A stretch of DNA of 64,000 bases. Source: Arctopsyche grandis. Taxonomy: Eukaryota; Arthropoda; Insecta; Trichoptera; Hydropsychidae. Under the pieces are notes generated by a model. That model saw only the letters and a list, made by a program, of their open reading frames with translations. It was not told the origin of the DNA and ran no database searches. Positions within the stretch are counted from its first letter, which is position 1, and each line of letters starts with the position of its first letter. This document shows positions 15,501 to 26,137 of this stretch, piece after piece. The stretch covers positions 22,659,839 through 22,723,838 of the forward strand of contig NC_135356.1 in the NCBI RefSeq assembly GCF_051622035.1, written 5' to 3'. The position numbers were made by a program, and so were the translations under genes.

Positions 15501-18500
15501 TTTTCTGATTCCAGTCACGAGAAACTATTTAATTCGTTCACTACATTGATAAATGATACGCTTTATTACGCTTTTAAATTAAATTTAAGATATTACGTAT
15601 ATTTTTAATTTAAACGGATATTGGATACGGCACGAAGGAATAAGCCTACAAAGGAGATGGAGAAGAAAGTACCTGCTAAAAAATGTATGGAACACGGTAG
15701 TTGACGATGGATGCGATGAGCAAAAGTGAAAGAGGTTTGCGGAGGCTTTCATCCAACGGTAGAGGACGATAGGTGATGATGATGATGATGATTATGAGTT
15801 TGATAATAAATTAAACGATTTATTGTTACCCGTGGCGTAACCAATAAATCGCCACGTCAATAGGAATATATGCGAGTGGTCAATATAAAGTGATGGGGGT
15901 TGATGTTGTTTCCGGTGTGCTACTCACCCTTGCACACTCCTACTGGGTCATCCCTGCGATGGTAGCGGCAGGTGAGCCCCCGACGGCAACGGGCCCCCAT
16001 ATCGTGACCACATGGGGCCCCCAGGGGGCGCTCGCAGTCTTCACACCCTCTCCAAGCACCCTGCAAACACCAAAACACACCGCAATGCTACCGTTCAGAG
16101 TTTGTCCGAAATATTTGTCGTCCTCAGTCGGACGATTGTTTCAGTCAACCTGCGTATATACAGCTTTTCTACCTCACCACGGCGTATTTTATCTCACGAT
16201 CCCCATTGAAAAAAGGGGCGAATTGTATTATGCATACACTACACACCAAAGAAGTAAAACTTCCATTACATAAACAGCCGGTAAGAAACAGGTTAGGTTT
16301 GTGAGGTAAATCCCCACCGTTCCACTTTAGTTTCGTGCACTAGTTTAACACTAGTACGAAAAATATTCGTTAGAACAGCGGTTTCCAAACTGGGAGGCGC
16401 GGAATATTGCCAGGGGAGGCGCCAAAACTTTTTAATAAAAAAATAATTTTCATACCAAATTAATCTACAAATAAATAAAACTTCATATCGTAGCTTAACA
16501 GTAAAAATTCAATGCATGAATGTTTATTTTTATTTTTCTTTCATTTTTATATATACATTTAATTCCTATAAAAAATTATCCGGAGAAGAAGATTTTAAAA
16601 ATTGCGCCTTTGCATACGCTCTGTTTTAGCCCATTTAATTGCATATGTTCGATATGTCGCGGATAATAATATATTAGAAGATATATTATTTTGCAAACAC
16701 ATTCTTGGGAAGACCACATCCATTGAAAATTTTAATATAATAGACAGTTTTGTTGAAGAAAACGACATAAAGTGAAATAATTGCGTTGTGAACGACATAA
16801 AATAATAATTGGACTGTGTACCGACGGAGCTCACTCAATGTCCGGACAAAGTAGGTCTTAAAGCATTGATCAAAAAGAAAGCACCACATGCTATCTGGAC
16901 ACACTGTATGATTCTCAGAGCAGCATTTTTACAAAAGTTATAAAAATTATAAACTACATTAAGAATAGTCCTTTGAGAGCAAGGCTGTTTGCAAAGCTGT
17001 GTGCTGATATGGAAGCTAATTATACCTCACTTTTGTATGACGAACGATAATTTTATTGTTAAACTTGCCTATTTGGTTGAAATTTTTGGAAAATTGAGCG
17101 GTTTAAATAAATCAATGCAGGGATCACAAATACACCCACTTGTTCAAAAAGACAAAGTAAAAGCTTTCATTAAAAAATTAAAGTTATGGAAATCAAATTT
17201 ACAAAAGAATGGGTTGGATAGGTTTTCACTTTCCAAAGATTTCTGGGCCACAGCCAATATTGAAGTAAGTAAAAATATTTTTACCGACCACTTGGATGTT
17301 TTAGTGCTGAATTTTTCCAATTATTTCAAAGACCTTGATTTCTCAAAGTTTTTGTGGATACATAATCCATCGAAAAATAAAAATTGATAGAATTATCATG
17401 CGATAGCTCACTAAAACAAAAGTTTCAAAATGAAACCATAATTAAATTTTGGATGAATCCTAGTGGAGAGTATGAATCTTTGTATTGCACATAAATGCAA
17501 GTGCTGCTACCGTTCGTAACGTCTTATTTATGTGAAACGGGCTTTTCGGCACTAGCTGCAATGAAAACCAAATATCGAGCCAGGTTAATAGTCGAAAAGG
17601 AGTTACAAGTGGCACTCTCCATATTGCCCCCCAAGATTTGATAAACTTTGTGCCAATAAACAACAACATCCTTCGCATTCAATTTTGATGTGTTAGATGT
17701 AGTTTAATTAGTAATTTAATATAAAAATAAATATATGTACGTGTTCGTATAAATTTATGTTATAGCAAAACCTTTTTATTATTCTGTCTATTGTAGAGTT
17801 CAGTATTTTATTTTTAAATAAAGATTTATTATTTAAAACGTGTCTATATTATTATATCTATTAAAAAATAAAAGGTAGGGAGGCGCGGAAAAAAAAATTT
17901 TTTTAGGGAGGCGTAGTAGCATAAAGTTTGGAAACCACTGCGTTAGAATATTAAATATGGACATATGCATATGTTTCGTAGCATGTACGTAGCGTATTCG
18001 TAACGGGTCTACCTCGTTCCACCAACTTGCAATATCTCAAGACTCATTTTCCCAACTTTTTCGGTGTATTTCGCCGTCGAGTTTGTATATATACATATAC
18101 AAAACACATATACGAAAATGTTTCAAATAGTGAAATACTTATTTTACGAGATAAACATTACCTATTAAAATGATATTGTAAAAATTATTTTTTAAATATT
18201 TTAAAGGTGTGTTGATAGCTTAAAAATCTATGAATGATCACAATATGTCTCGTATATTTAAAATATTACATATACAAATTCTGTTTAAGACGAAAAGTTG
18301 AGAAAACGAGTCTCGAGATATTTCAAGTTGGTGCAACGAACTGTAACAGCAGCAACCGACACGATCTATTCATATTATGCAGCAGTGCAGGTCACTGTAA
18401 CGTATCAGGCAGAATTGGTTTTCTTTGGCCAGGCATTATGTGACGTCATAGTGGCGATTGCACCCGTACTAAAGAAAGTGTTATCATATTGTTTCGTGTA

Positions 18501-19886
18501 TTTTTTAAACACTGCATTTTTTGTACGATTATAGTGCTGTGTATGAAATCAAATAGTAATAAACTACAATGATCGTTTTGTTTCCTTACAATCACGGATG
18601 AAAATTTATGATTTATGTTTTTTGCTTAAGCTTTTGAATTATATGATTGATATCTATTAAGTAGGATCCTATTCCAATGTACAATCAGATCATTATTTCA
18701 CATCAATCCCTGTTCTACCAACTATTCCATTTATTTTTATATGTAGAACTTGCTGTTCTTTTTATAATATTACCCCCTCCTAATACCCCTTTTTGTTGTT
18801 CCTTTTCTCGCTTTAAATTACTATTGTTCAATAATTTTTCTTAGTAATACATATGAACATATATCATATCCCATAACTACCATTATTCAATGCTTTTCTT
18901 CTTTGTTTTTATTTCATTTTTTTTTCATTGTTGTTATTAATGTTTTGAAACTTTTTTTGGTGTCAATTTTATATACGCTGTAATGCTGTTTGTTTCTGTT
19001 TTTTTAGAATAAAGTAAATTAATTAATCTGTAGGAAACATGGATACATATTTGTAGAGTTCTTATAATTTTACGTATGAATTATGTACATATAAAGAAAA
19101 AATCATGACGAACTTGTGATACATTTGAGCGAGGAAAATGTTTACAGTGAATGTTATTTTTCACGATATTTATACGTATAATAATATTATATCCATACTA
19201 GCAAAACGACAGTCTACATTATTTGTTTTACCGTGTAAAATGGAAAAAGTTGGCTTTTGAAACGCTGATTGTAAAATGTTTGCCAAGTAAAATTGAATTT
19301 AACAGCTTTCTCGAAGAAACCCACAAAAATGCAAAAATTGCAAAACATTTTGTTATTCACATTAACATTGAGTATCAAATTAATGTACTTAAACGATGGC
19401 GTCTCATTTCGATATATATTTACACACTTGCGTACATTTAACACGATTCGTATAGCGGTTAAATAGACAGATGAACTCCGGTACATTTTACCAGTACCCT
19501 CAAAATTCTATAGAAAAATTTCAGCATCGAAAACGCTCAGCAGCATCGTCTGAAAGTTTCTTTTTTGATTCGAGCAGTCATCAGAGGTCTTATCGGCTGA
19601 ACTGAACATACCTCCTCTCGAAGATCGGAAGTAATATAGCCCTCTCGACAAAATAAATAAAACAACCCCATCCACAGCAACCACCCCACCCCACCCCACC
19701 GTCGAACTAGACTAGGATGAATATACAAACTACAAAGTGGAAAACTTAGAAGGAATTCTATGAACCTATGTATATTATTATTAAATAAATTTCAATTCAA
19801 ACCTGTAAGGAATCTCGACTTGGCACAGCTTGACATATTTCGCCGATTAGCATCGTCAGCAAAAACACGCAAAAAAAGTGAAACCT
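206..19886 (-). CDS. Ccn: CCN-family matricellular protein gene, seven visible exons
   Basis: Split gene read on the minus strand: 19803-19886, 15928-16060, 14117-14208, 13056-13185, 5202-5395, 619-771, 206-553. Every visible exon has an AG acceptor and a GT donor (the last ends in a stop), and the phases join (0, 1, 0, 1, 0, 0). The conceptual product has a signal peptide, partial IGFBP domain, VWC domain, TSP1 repeat and cystine-knot CTCK domain in exactly the CCN order. About 377 residues are visible, close to the usual 340-380. CCN proteins are secreted, bind matrix, integrins and growth factors, and modulate TGF-beta/BMP/Wnt signalling; that role is family knowledge. The initiator ATG and the N-terminal half of the IGFBP domain (the first six cysteines) were not found, so at least one upstream exon and perhaps one in the 16061-19802 intron are missing from this model. 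Confidence 0.88.
619..771 (-). CDS. Ccn: Ccn exon: first part of C-terminal cystine knot
   Basis: 153-nt exon in phase 0, acceptor ccacatacag, donor gtcagt. It encodes GPCSSRKPYSPRHCGPC and ADVCCLPTKTTTIT, the start of the CTCK domain. It splices into VEIKC in the next exon, reconstituting the family motif CC-x-P-x-x-T-x-T-x-x-VE-x-KC. Confidence 0.9.
905..1330 (+). pseudogene. jockey-type LINE 3' end
   Basis: 905-1069 reads TNKQTSRFYDRLTKNHTN and SIPFRYKHRLPKHNLL then a stop, the very C-terminus of a jockey-like reverse-transcriptase ORF; the rest is its 3' untranslated region. The same 3' region recurs inverted at 30549-30765. Lies in the last long Ccn intron. Confidence 0.75.
1331..2543. 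other. Ccn intron, no feature recognised
   Basis: AT-rich with scattered acatatgta runs. No coding segment or paired termini seen. Confidence 0.5.
2544..3570 (+). pseudogene. Tc1/mariner transposase relic
   Basis: Opens with MDNSKQMSIVLKSKI and a helix-turn-helix (LSIREISRRVGFGESSVRRFL). After an inserted MITE and tandem repeats it continues with DWKRVVVSEKSKFNFFGQDG and later SLEWPGNNPDLNLIENL, all typical of the Tc1 DDE domain. Several frame breaks and stops show that it is dead. It lies in the Ccn intron, opposite strand. Confidence 0.85.
2719..2851 (+). mobile_element. MITE family 1, copy inside mariner
   Basis: 133 bp with the exact 8-bp TSD GTCATGAC on both sides. Ends TAAAGCCCGG and CCTCTA. 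The centre has a conserved AAAGGTT/AACCTTT stem. Confidence 0.88.
3690..3787 (+). mobile_element. Helitron 3' terminus
   Basis: Stem-loop GCATGCGTT...AACGTATGC, followed about 12 bases later by CTAG and then T, the Helitron 3' end pattern. The 5' end was not identified. Confidence 0.6.
3815..3940 (-). mobile_element. Solo hAT terminus
   Basis: Inverted terminus CAGCGTTTCTCAACCTGGGT with the common GC-rich subterminal sequence; no partner end found. Confidence 0.55.
4419..4720. mobile_element. 300-bp element with AGGGCGAAA ends
   Basis: Begins AGGGCGAAATCGCACAGCG and ends TTTCGCCCT. Body related to 32251-32540 and to the arms of 26044-28804. Confidence 0.65.
4721..4892. mobile_element. MITE with GGGCCGGGC ends
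   Basis: Terminal repeats of about 24 bp, AGGGCCGGGCTCCACCGTGC and the imperfect inverse CACGGTGCGGCCCGGCCCTT. Related blocks at 11725 and 12677. Confidence 0.6.
5202..5395 (-). CDS. Ccn: Ccn exon: thrombospondin type 1 repeat
   Basis: 194-nt exon, acceptor ttttatccag, donor gttagt. It encodes KATPWSECSITCGTG with the WSxCSxTCGxG signature, then a conserved arginine and RKETRLCQRKSC. In CCN proteins this repeat binds sulphated glycans and integrins. Three tandem 24-bp repeats lie just upstream of the acceptor, in the intron. Confidence 0.92.
5404..5477. repeat. Three 24-bp tandem repeats beside TSP1 exon
   Basis: AAAATACAAACATGAGAAGT unit repeated three times, next to the Ccn TSP1 acceptor. 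Confidence 0.9.
5478..6915. other. Ccn intron with one orphan frame
   Basis: Holds a 44-codon plus-strand frame at 5773-5904 ending in a donor-like gtaatt (see findings); otherwise AT-rich and unrecognised. Confidence 0.4.
6916..8013 (+). mobile_element. pogo/Tigger-like element, decayed
   Basis: Terminal repeats CAGTAAGTCCTC and GAGGACTTACTG with TA on both sides. Inside, METKVVIIKSHGNGNETIDIA and LNESAVRTI resemble the CENP-B-type helix-turn-helix. A 68-bp segment at 7211 is tandemly repeated at 7279, duplicating the start of the frame. Confidence 0.82.
8598..9714 (+). mobile_element. hAT element, ZBED5/FAM200-like, with nested MITE
   Basis: TSD ATGTAAAC exact (8590-8597, 9715-9722); terminal repeat CAGTGCTACTCAAACT. 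Coding relics: WIAKLAYLTDIFCVLNDLN from 8688 and, after stops, LLPFASTYLCETGFS and VALSSIKPRLDKL from about 9190. Inactive. Confidence 0.92.
9340..9441 (-). mobile_element. MITE family 1, inverted copy in a hAT
   Basis: 102 bp, TSD CTAATAAC exact; reversed relative to the others and lacking part of the central stem. Confidence 0.88.
9947..10263. mobile_element. 317-bp non-autonomous hAT
   Basis: TSD TATATTAC exact (9939-9946, 10264-10271); ends CAGTGCCGG and CCGGCACTG. No coding. Confidence 0.9.
10338..10410. repeat. Five 15-bp tandem repeats
   Basis: TTCCAATATTGAATA type unit repeated five times. Confidence 0.9.
10411..12676. other. Ccn intron, largely unrecognised
   Basis: Apart from the RTE fragment and a short GC-rich block at 11725-11790, nothing identifiable. 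Confidence 0.4.
11383..11707 (+). pseudogene. RTE-type LINE reverse-transcriptase C-terminal fragment
   Basis: Reads DDIKRRMELVRNAFGRMNAVL, then after frame breaks VERVKRLKWQWAGHVVRRM, both hallmarks of endonuclease-reverse transcriptase C-termini. Confidence 0.8.
12677..12955. repeat. Tandem dimer of GC-rich repeat
   Basis: ACCCGAGAGAC...ATGTTGCAG starts at 12677 and again at 12827, period 150; contains 'gagcggtgcggcccgg' as in the MITE at 4721. Confidence 0.7.
13056..13185 (-). CDS. Ccn: Ccn exon: C-terminal part of VWC domain
   Basis: 130-nt exon, acceptor attattgcag, donor gttagt. It continues the VWC domain with NGTYVCASRCP and then HPRLIDLPGHCCRQWLC, the characteristic HPRL-x3-PG-x-CC-x-x-W-x-C ending of CCN VWC domains. 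One base is carried over and joins the TSP1 exon to make valine. Confidence 0.9.
14117..14208 (-). CDS. Ccn: Ccn exon: N-terminal part of VWC domain
   Basis: 92-nt exon between acceptor attttttag and donor gtgagt. It reads PVAKGCLIDTRFYQHGE followed by FSLDCRTQCICQ, the start of a von Willebrand type C domain (G-C ... Y-x2-G-E-x-F ... C-x-C). The phase (2 nt completing a codon at the start, 0 at the end) joins both neighbours. Confidence 0.85.
14209..15619. other. Ccn intron with possible MITE
   Basis: GCTGACCATAT at 14606 and the inverse ATATGGTCACTG at 15127 may be ends of a 530-bp element, but the flanking octamers do not match well. A C-run lies at 14814-14827. Confidence 0.3.
15620..15805 (+). 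pseudogene. RTE-type LINE 3' end with GAT repeats
   Basis: Reads VVDDGCDEQKWKRFAEAFIQR and ends in a short (GAT)n tract, as RTE 3' ends do. Confidence 0.6.
15928..16060 (-). CDS. Ccn: Ccn exon: C-terminal half of IGFBP domain
   Basis: Bounded by acceptor gtgtttgcag and donor gtgagtag. The 133-nt exon reads GAWRGCEDCERPLGAPCG, then CRRGLTCRYHRR and GVCK, matching the second half of the insulin-like growth factor binding domain (C-x2-C-x3-LG-x2-C ... GL-x-C ... G-x-C). It ends with one base carried into the next exon. The exon is much more GC-rich than its surroundings. The first half of the domain, which carries most of its cysteines, is not in this exon. Confidence 0.82.
16376..17940 (+). 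mobile_element. hAT element, ZBED5/SCAND3-like, decayed
   Basis: TSD CGTTAGAA exact (16368-16375, 17941-17948); ends CAGCGGTTTCCAAACT and, inverted, CAGTGGTTTCCAAACT. Coding relics at 17040-17390 (KLAYLVEIFGKLSGLN) and 17500-17640 (LLPFVTSYLCETGFSALA). Frameshifts and stops abound. Lies in the Ccn intron. Confidence 0.92.
17949..19802. other. Ccn first visible intron
   Basis: A 45-bp inverted pair (18003-18050 and 18300-18345, 'gagatatttcaagttggtg') and a TGACGTCA palindrome at 18440. The expected N-terminal IGFBP exon was not found here. Confidence 0.35.
19803..19886 (-). CDS. Ccn: Ccn exon: signal peptide
   Basis: Acceptor ctttcag and donor gtttga bound an 84-nt exon read in phase 0. It encodes a hydrophobic stretch (FHFFCVFLLTMLIG) followed by a likely signal-peptidase region (EICQAVPSR). 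There is no in-frame ATG ahead of the hydrophobic core within the exon, so the start codon should lie in a further upstream exon that I could not locate. It fits the Ccn gene because it ends in phase 0, as the next recognised exon requires, and lies on the same strand 3.7 kb upstream. Moderately sure; a signal exon alone is not specific to CCN. Confidence 0.6.
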
Positions 19887-20287
19887 CTGAAAGCATACAG
19901 TACGTTTTAATAATCATCTCAGGTATATTATAAATGTGAGTATTGGTTCAAAAAAATGTCGATGTTAGGGAAGTTATTCAGAGCAACTTTGAATGACTTG
20001 GAAACAGTTTAGAAAAGGTTTAGAAAACTGATTGTGACTGACATTATGATCAGTGAGTTATTTTATATGAAATATGGTTTTCGAGCGATATCTGTCTGTA
20101 ACAGGTCTGTTTCTATAGAATTCATGAACAATCTAATGCAATTTTGAGATCAATCAAACTTAGTACTAGACTGCGGTTAGCAAAATTTGCGTCTAGTTCA
20201 TTGTTTAATAATGTCAATAAGCTTTTGAACGACCTACTAACTATTTAATAGTTACTAGTTTCAAGCAATAGTTTCTATTGCCTAGTA

Positions 20288-21368
20288 CAGGGGTAGCGAA
20301 CCCGTTTACGTTCATGTGCCAAAATTTCCAAATATTTAATTACTGAATGTTAGGCATGACAAGGAATTTTCAGTGAAGAAAAAAAGGGGCTCTCAAGAAT
20401 TATATTGAAAAAATTTAAACAAAATTATAAAGTTTAAGTTACGTAAAATAAATTAAAATCTATAGTAATAAACATGAAAATATAATATAAAAAAAAAATC
20501 AAACAACAAAACTTTAGATTTACATAAATGTAAAAATAAAAAAAACAACAAGCGGGTATATATTATTAATGAGATTATTGGTGCTGTTTATTTGAAGCCA
20601 AATGTTTTACATCCGCTTCATATTTTGTGTCTTTCATCCATATGGATGCCCAACACGATTCGTCAGTCAATGAATTTCTCAAACTAGATTTTATAAAATT
20701 CATTTTAAATAATAATGACTCACAAGCGTACGTAGAAGAAAATATTATTACTATCACCCTCGTTTATTTTTCCAAACAGTTAAAGGCTTCTGAAATGGTT
20801 TTCCAAGTTTTTAGTACATCTTCTTGTGCATTTTAACTTTATGTTTTTTTTTTTTAATTACGTTCGATAATCGATCATCTTCGATGATTTCTGAGCTATT
20901 TATTAGAACTAAAACTTTTGTTTCCAAATACATAGAACTGGATTGGAAATCAATTAATTGCATTTCTTCGATTCTGGAAAGATCTATTTCCCTTTTACTG
21001 AGTGCATTCATTGATTGATATCTAATAATAATTTCGAAAGAGACTTTGTATGTACATATGTATGTATGTTTGTATGGTTCGTAAAATCCGTGACGTTCAA
21101 TTTAAAAAAAAAGCAAATTAATATTCAAATAAATTTAAATAAAATAAAACTATTCAAATAAATTTAATAAAATTTTTACTATTATATTTGCCATGTGTAG
21201 GCGGCTTACATTACAAATACCGAACGAAGTCGGGTGAAAACACTAGTTTTTTTATTAATACCGAAAAAAAATTGTCAAACGAGCTGACATTTTGATAAAT
21301 CATTCGCGTGCCATCTAAATTTTCATACGTCCCACCATTGGCACGCGTGCATAGGTTCGCCATCCCTG
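20288..21368 (-). mobile_element. hAT element with C-terminal transposase relic
   Basis: Ends CAGGGGTAGCGAACC and, inverted, CAGGGATGGCGAACC; 8-bp flanks GCCTAGTA/ACCAAGTA (6 of 8). The minus strand 20575-20757 reads YACESLLFKMNFIKSSLRN, a hAT dimerisation segment. Confidence 0.82.
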
Positions 21369-23165
21369 ACCAAGTACATAGATTGAATTCTCCGACTAAT
21401 TACTAGAAGTACATAATTGGGGTCGTTTTAAAAAAAGATTCTAAAAGTTTAGTGAGTAAATTAAATCGCTCTTACAAAGACAATGATAATTTAATGTAAA
21501 ATATATAAAAACATTTTTATTCAACAAGCATGAAAAATCGATCGACTTTTGTACAAAAAAAAGTCAAAAGTCTGTTTTCAGATTCTACGATCGCCACTGC
21601 GACATTTTTGGTCAATATTATGGAATATTGACCAGAACTTTATTCTCTCTGTCTGAAATAGTCGCAGTCTAAAAAAAAGTAGTCGCTGTCACTGGTCTTT
21701 CAAATCCGGAAGCACTCGTTTACTATGTAGGTACATATGTATATACAAAGGTTAAAAATAGAGTATGTATTTAAAATTATTATGAATATATTTGAACGAA
21801 AGCGTTTTATCTCAGGAACGGTTTATTGCAATTTTAAATTGCACTTTATTGCAATTCACCACTAGCATGCGTTTGGTATGAAAAGTTTCCCATATTACAT
21901 ACAATATTCACCACACATACAAACATACAGCGTGCTATTCAAAATACGAGAAGAAAATCTCACCATATTATATGTTGCTTTTTAATTCCCTCGTCTGTAG
22001 ATTATGGCTTAAAAGCGGTAACACCTCCCCATTCCCCTGTCAACCTTTAAACACACATGTAAATATGAAACACCATAACTTTATGCTTCTAAAAATAATG
22101 TCGAAAATTGTATACATCGCCAAAGCGTATATGTGCATGTGCTGCGACAAAACATGTATTATGTATACAATATGTATATATGTAGGTATGTATGCATAAT
22201 ATATTAAATGAGCTGGTAACTATTTATGTGGAAGCTCACGTTCCATTGTAAGGTGTACGGTGTACGGTGTTGCAGATAAAATTTTCGAAATATGATATAT
22301 AATATAATATTATTATATTAAAATCAGGTTTTTATTGTAATATGAAAAAAAAAAAAATTGCAATTGCAATATCGCGTTGTTTTTTGTGTGAGTTGCGTGC
22401 TGGTCCAAAATTAATCACTTTATATTAAAAATTCGTTGTTTTATGTCGTTGCAAATTTTATCATTAAAATTTTCATCTATAAATGTCCGAACTAGGGAGA
22501 TTATTTGTGTGATTTGAAACAATGCACAAATTGAACGTATGTGTGTGTGTTTTTGATTGATCGAATTTTAATTGATACTATTCGGATGAACTTCGTGCGC
22601 ATTGTGTAATATGTACATGTAATATGTAATATGTAATATGTAATATGTATGTATTTCGTGTGTAGTACAGATGCGGGTAAAATATTTAAATAAACGAAGT
22701 CGATGATACGTTTAATTAATTTTGTCATAACTGTCCGGTTTTAAATTAATTCCATTGTGAATGCTAAAAAAAATGGTAATACCGCGCGATTTCATCAATA
22801 TACAAGTAATCACGATCAACGAAATGCATATATAATTCAGAAATCATAAATCGACAACTTGGTCGGTTAAAAATAAATAAGAAAAGAAGTAAAAGAGAAT
22901 TCGCAGATGCATTTTTAACTCGGCACATTTTGCAACACGTGATGAATAAGTTACTGACCCTTGCATTATATATGTACATATGTAGACCGCTCAAATTTTC
23001 ACTATTAAGCCTTGCCAATCCCGATATACATACATATATAGATCAGATCATAAAATTCATTGCTTTTTTTTTGTATTTTTTAGTGTCGAACATTCATTTA
23101 TACTATTACTTTACTACATAATCGCAAGAATACTTCAAAATTCCGCATTTATAATTTTGGACCTA
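21369..23165. other. Unrecognised AT-rich stretch
   Basis: Microsatellite-rich; no paired termini or coding found. Only short frames, judged spurious. Confidence 0.4.
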
Positions 23166-23955
23166 GTGTAAGAAGTGCCTTTGTCCAAATTTGACAAATT
23201 TAAACTATGCAAGTATTTGGAAATCATCATATTTTTAATGCTAGAATGTAAAACAAATGGGATTTATGTTAAATGCATGTCTACATATGTTAAAATACTA
23301 ATGCGACATACGTAGACATTTCTTTCATAAAATATGTGAACAAATGTGACAATGTAACGGGTACGTTGTAGCGGTGCATTTTAAAAATATCATTTTCGTA
23401 TTGAATAAATATATTTCTGTTAAATAAAAAATGTCACATTGGGCAATTTTTCATTTGTAGTATGAAATAAAAATAATTTTCCGATTATTTAACAATTAAA
23501 AAGCGTGCATTTAAAGGTCTCAGCGTTAATGCGCATTTCATTAATTTTAGTTTGCTTTATTTTTTTATGTTATGAAAGTAATTTATCAAATTTGATATCA
23601 AAATGCTGACCTACTTAAAACAATTGTTTTTTAATTTTTCAAATGATCAAGTGTTTCTTTTATTCTTATTAAGAGGTTTTTGTCTTATTGGTTATTTTAT
23701 TTTTTTAAGTGTACATTATATTAGGGGAACATAAGACTTAGGTGTTCTAATTATAATATTTTTCTATTGCTGTTTTGTTTAATATATTAGAAATTATTTT
23801 AAAATTGTACATTTATATTTTTAAATAATACATATAATATATTTTTTTTAATTCAAACAAATTTTATGAAATGCTAACGATAAATGCGCAATTGTTTTAT
23901 AAAATGTGCATTTAAATTGTTCCCCAATATAACATAACAAAGGCACTTCTTACAT
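23166..23955. mobile_element. TA-flanked MITE (Tc1/mariner-like ends)
   Basis: Terminal repeats GTGTAAGAAGTGCCTTTGT and its near-exact complement, flanked by TA. AT-rich interior without coding potential. Confidence 0.72.
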
Positions 23956-25298
23956 TATGGTCTACAATTATATTAATTCAACTATTAAAATTACAGATTT
24001 ATAAAGGAATCATATTATACTATTTGGATTCGAGTAAGTAATTTTTGTTATGGGCTATCAGTATATCAACTTGTTTAAGTTACATTCTAGCTTTAAATTT
24101 TGCATATCTATGTAATGTTTAGACAACCAATACGATAAGTACTATTTTTAGAATCTATAACTTAAGTCTTTTATGTAAAATGAATTGAATATTATAATAA
24201 AGTATGCTGGGAGTGTTCGATTCTGTTATTTATTGTATATTATGTGCTAAGTTGACACTGAACGTTTGGAACATATTTAAACGCTTGAAACTTTAACACT
24301 GTCGCGAATGTAGTGAGTGTAAGACGCTATTTTGCAAAAAATGTCGAATTTTCGCGCAAATTTTCCAATACCAAAGAGAATAATAAGAAAATATAAAAAT
24401 GAGGACAGGCAATGAGTCGCTGGATCGACACAAAAATCGCAATTAAAGATGCACAGCACTATTTCAAATCGCGCACATCAAAATGAAAATCCGCAAAGTG
24501 CGAATGGTTTTACCATTTTTTTCGTTTTGATCTTTGTCGAAAGTCAAAATTATAATTGCGCAGTTTTTTTTATTGTAATGTGCTAGTTAGGTCCGTCGAA
24601 GAGACGAAGTTGTATTGCAATATTGTATCGATTCCAACTATGTGAGTAGAACGAACCTGTATCGTAGTCGACGGACGCGACTCAACTGACGACTACCTTT
24701 CGTAGACCTACCCCCCGTAGGTCGTAGGGGTAGTTTTACGTACAGCGTAGTGCATTGCGTGATGGCTGTAGTCGCATAATCAATTAGCACACGTTAATCT
24801 GGCTGTATTGTGGAACTTTTCGTTGCAAACGTGACTATTTTCCGATACGCTACCTTTACACTGTTTGTTGTTAATTAAGGTTGGCCTTTCGCCAGTCGAA
24901 GGTTCCAATCCACCATATGTAGTACGGGTTATATACATACATACATACATATGGTGGATTGGAGTTTTTGCTCACCAATATCTATTTATTACGATTCCAT
25001 AAAAGCAGGGCAGCGCCTACCATATGTACAAATATGAGCAACGCACACAGGCGGCCAAAAAATGAAGGCGGCCGTCGAAATAAGTATATTCCTTGAAAAA
25101 TACAAAACAAGACATCGCAATTTTTAAAATGCATTTTGGTTGTCTTTTTGTATACATACCTGAACTATAATTCAGGGAAATAACGGGATAGCAGGTATAG
25201 CTTCGGTCCGCATAGAGCTAGATTTTTTTTATGATCTATTATCTTTGCGACTGCCAGATGTGTTTCTTCAAGGATGTTGAGTATTGGTTGGTCATCAT
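23956..25298. other. Intergenic or intronic; GC-richer island at 24590-24830
   Basis: Mostly AT-rich. 24590-24830 is unusually rich in CpG and may be a first exon or promoter. A hairpin of AATCCACCATATGTA and its inverse spans 24908-24960. Confidence 0.35.
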
Positions 25299-25431
25299 TA
25301 AAGCCTGGACCCTGAGGGGGCCGTTTATTGTTCAAATGTTGTAAATGCATTGTTAAAGGTTTGCCGAACCTTTTTTACAAAGCATTTACAACAATTGAAC
25401 AATAAACGGCACGCTTCCGGTCCTACCTCTA
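25299..25431 (+). mobile_element. MITE family 1 copy
   Basis: TSD GTCATCAT/GTCATCAC (7 of 8), same ends and stem. Confidence 0.85.
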
Positions 25432-26137
25432 GTCATCACGAATAAACTTTAAAACGTTGTCTCTCTTGTCGTCTGGTCCTGTTCAGAACTAATCGTTTTG
25501 GTTTTCTGGTTAATTTTTATTGTGATTAAAATTTTAAACACCATGTTTCTCACACGATGGTTATCACAAGGTAAGATTTTTACGTTACTCGCATGCACTT
25601 CATTTTTTACATACCTCCTTTATTTATTAATATGATTTATACAAATTCCAATAAAATTAACGAGCGGCCGATTTAAGATTGCACACAGGCGCCTCTGCAT
25701 AAAAGCATCGGAAAGGCAAAAGCACCTAATTCTACATACTTTTATTGTATTCTCATTATCATTGAGTTTATCTTATTATTTTATCACTAGTTTGTTCATA
25801 CACGAAGCAATCTAGTCTTCTAGTTGTAATATATTTTGACTAGTTGAAATATATTCCGTCTAAGCTACGTAAGTTGATTCATATGGCGAGTTATGTACAT
25901 TCAAACTCACTGGCGGATCTAAAGGGGTGCCATGGCACCCAGTTGGACGAATTCAATTTCATATATCGAATTTTTCATATTTAAATATATTATTCGCAAT
26001 ATGTTTATATTTTTACAAATATATTTTTGTTCCGAGTCCCCCTTAGGGCGAAATCACACAGCGTGGGATGCGGGGCGTGGTTTTTTTTTATATAGTTTTA
26101 AACATATAGAAAAACTGTGGCATTCGCAGTACCATAC

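Noticed and set aside
18298-18534. 78-residue plus-strand frame with a valine-rich hydrophobic stretch
   Set aside because: No ATG start or homologue, and part of it belongs to an inverted repeat; not enough to call a gene.
25165-25350. Minus-strand 61-residue frame
   Set aside because: Its N-terminus runs into a family-1 MITE and no family was recognised; no splice or codon evidence.
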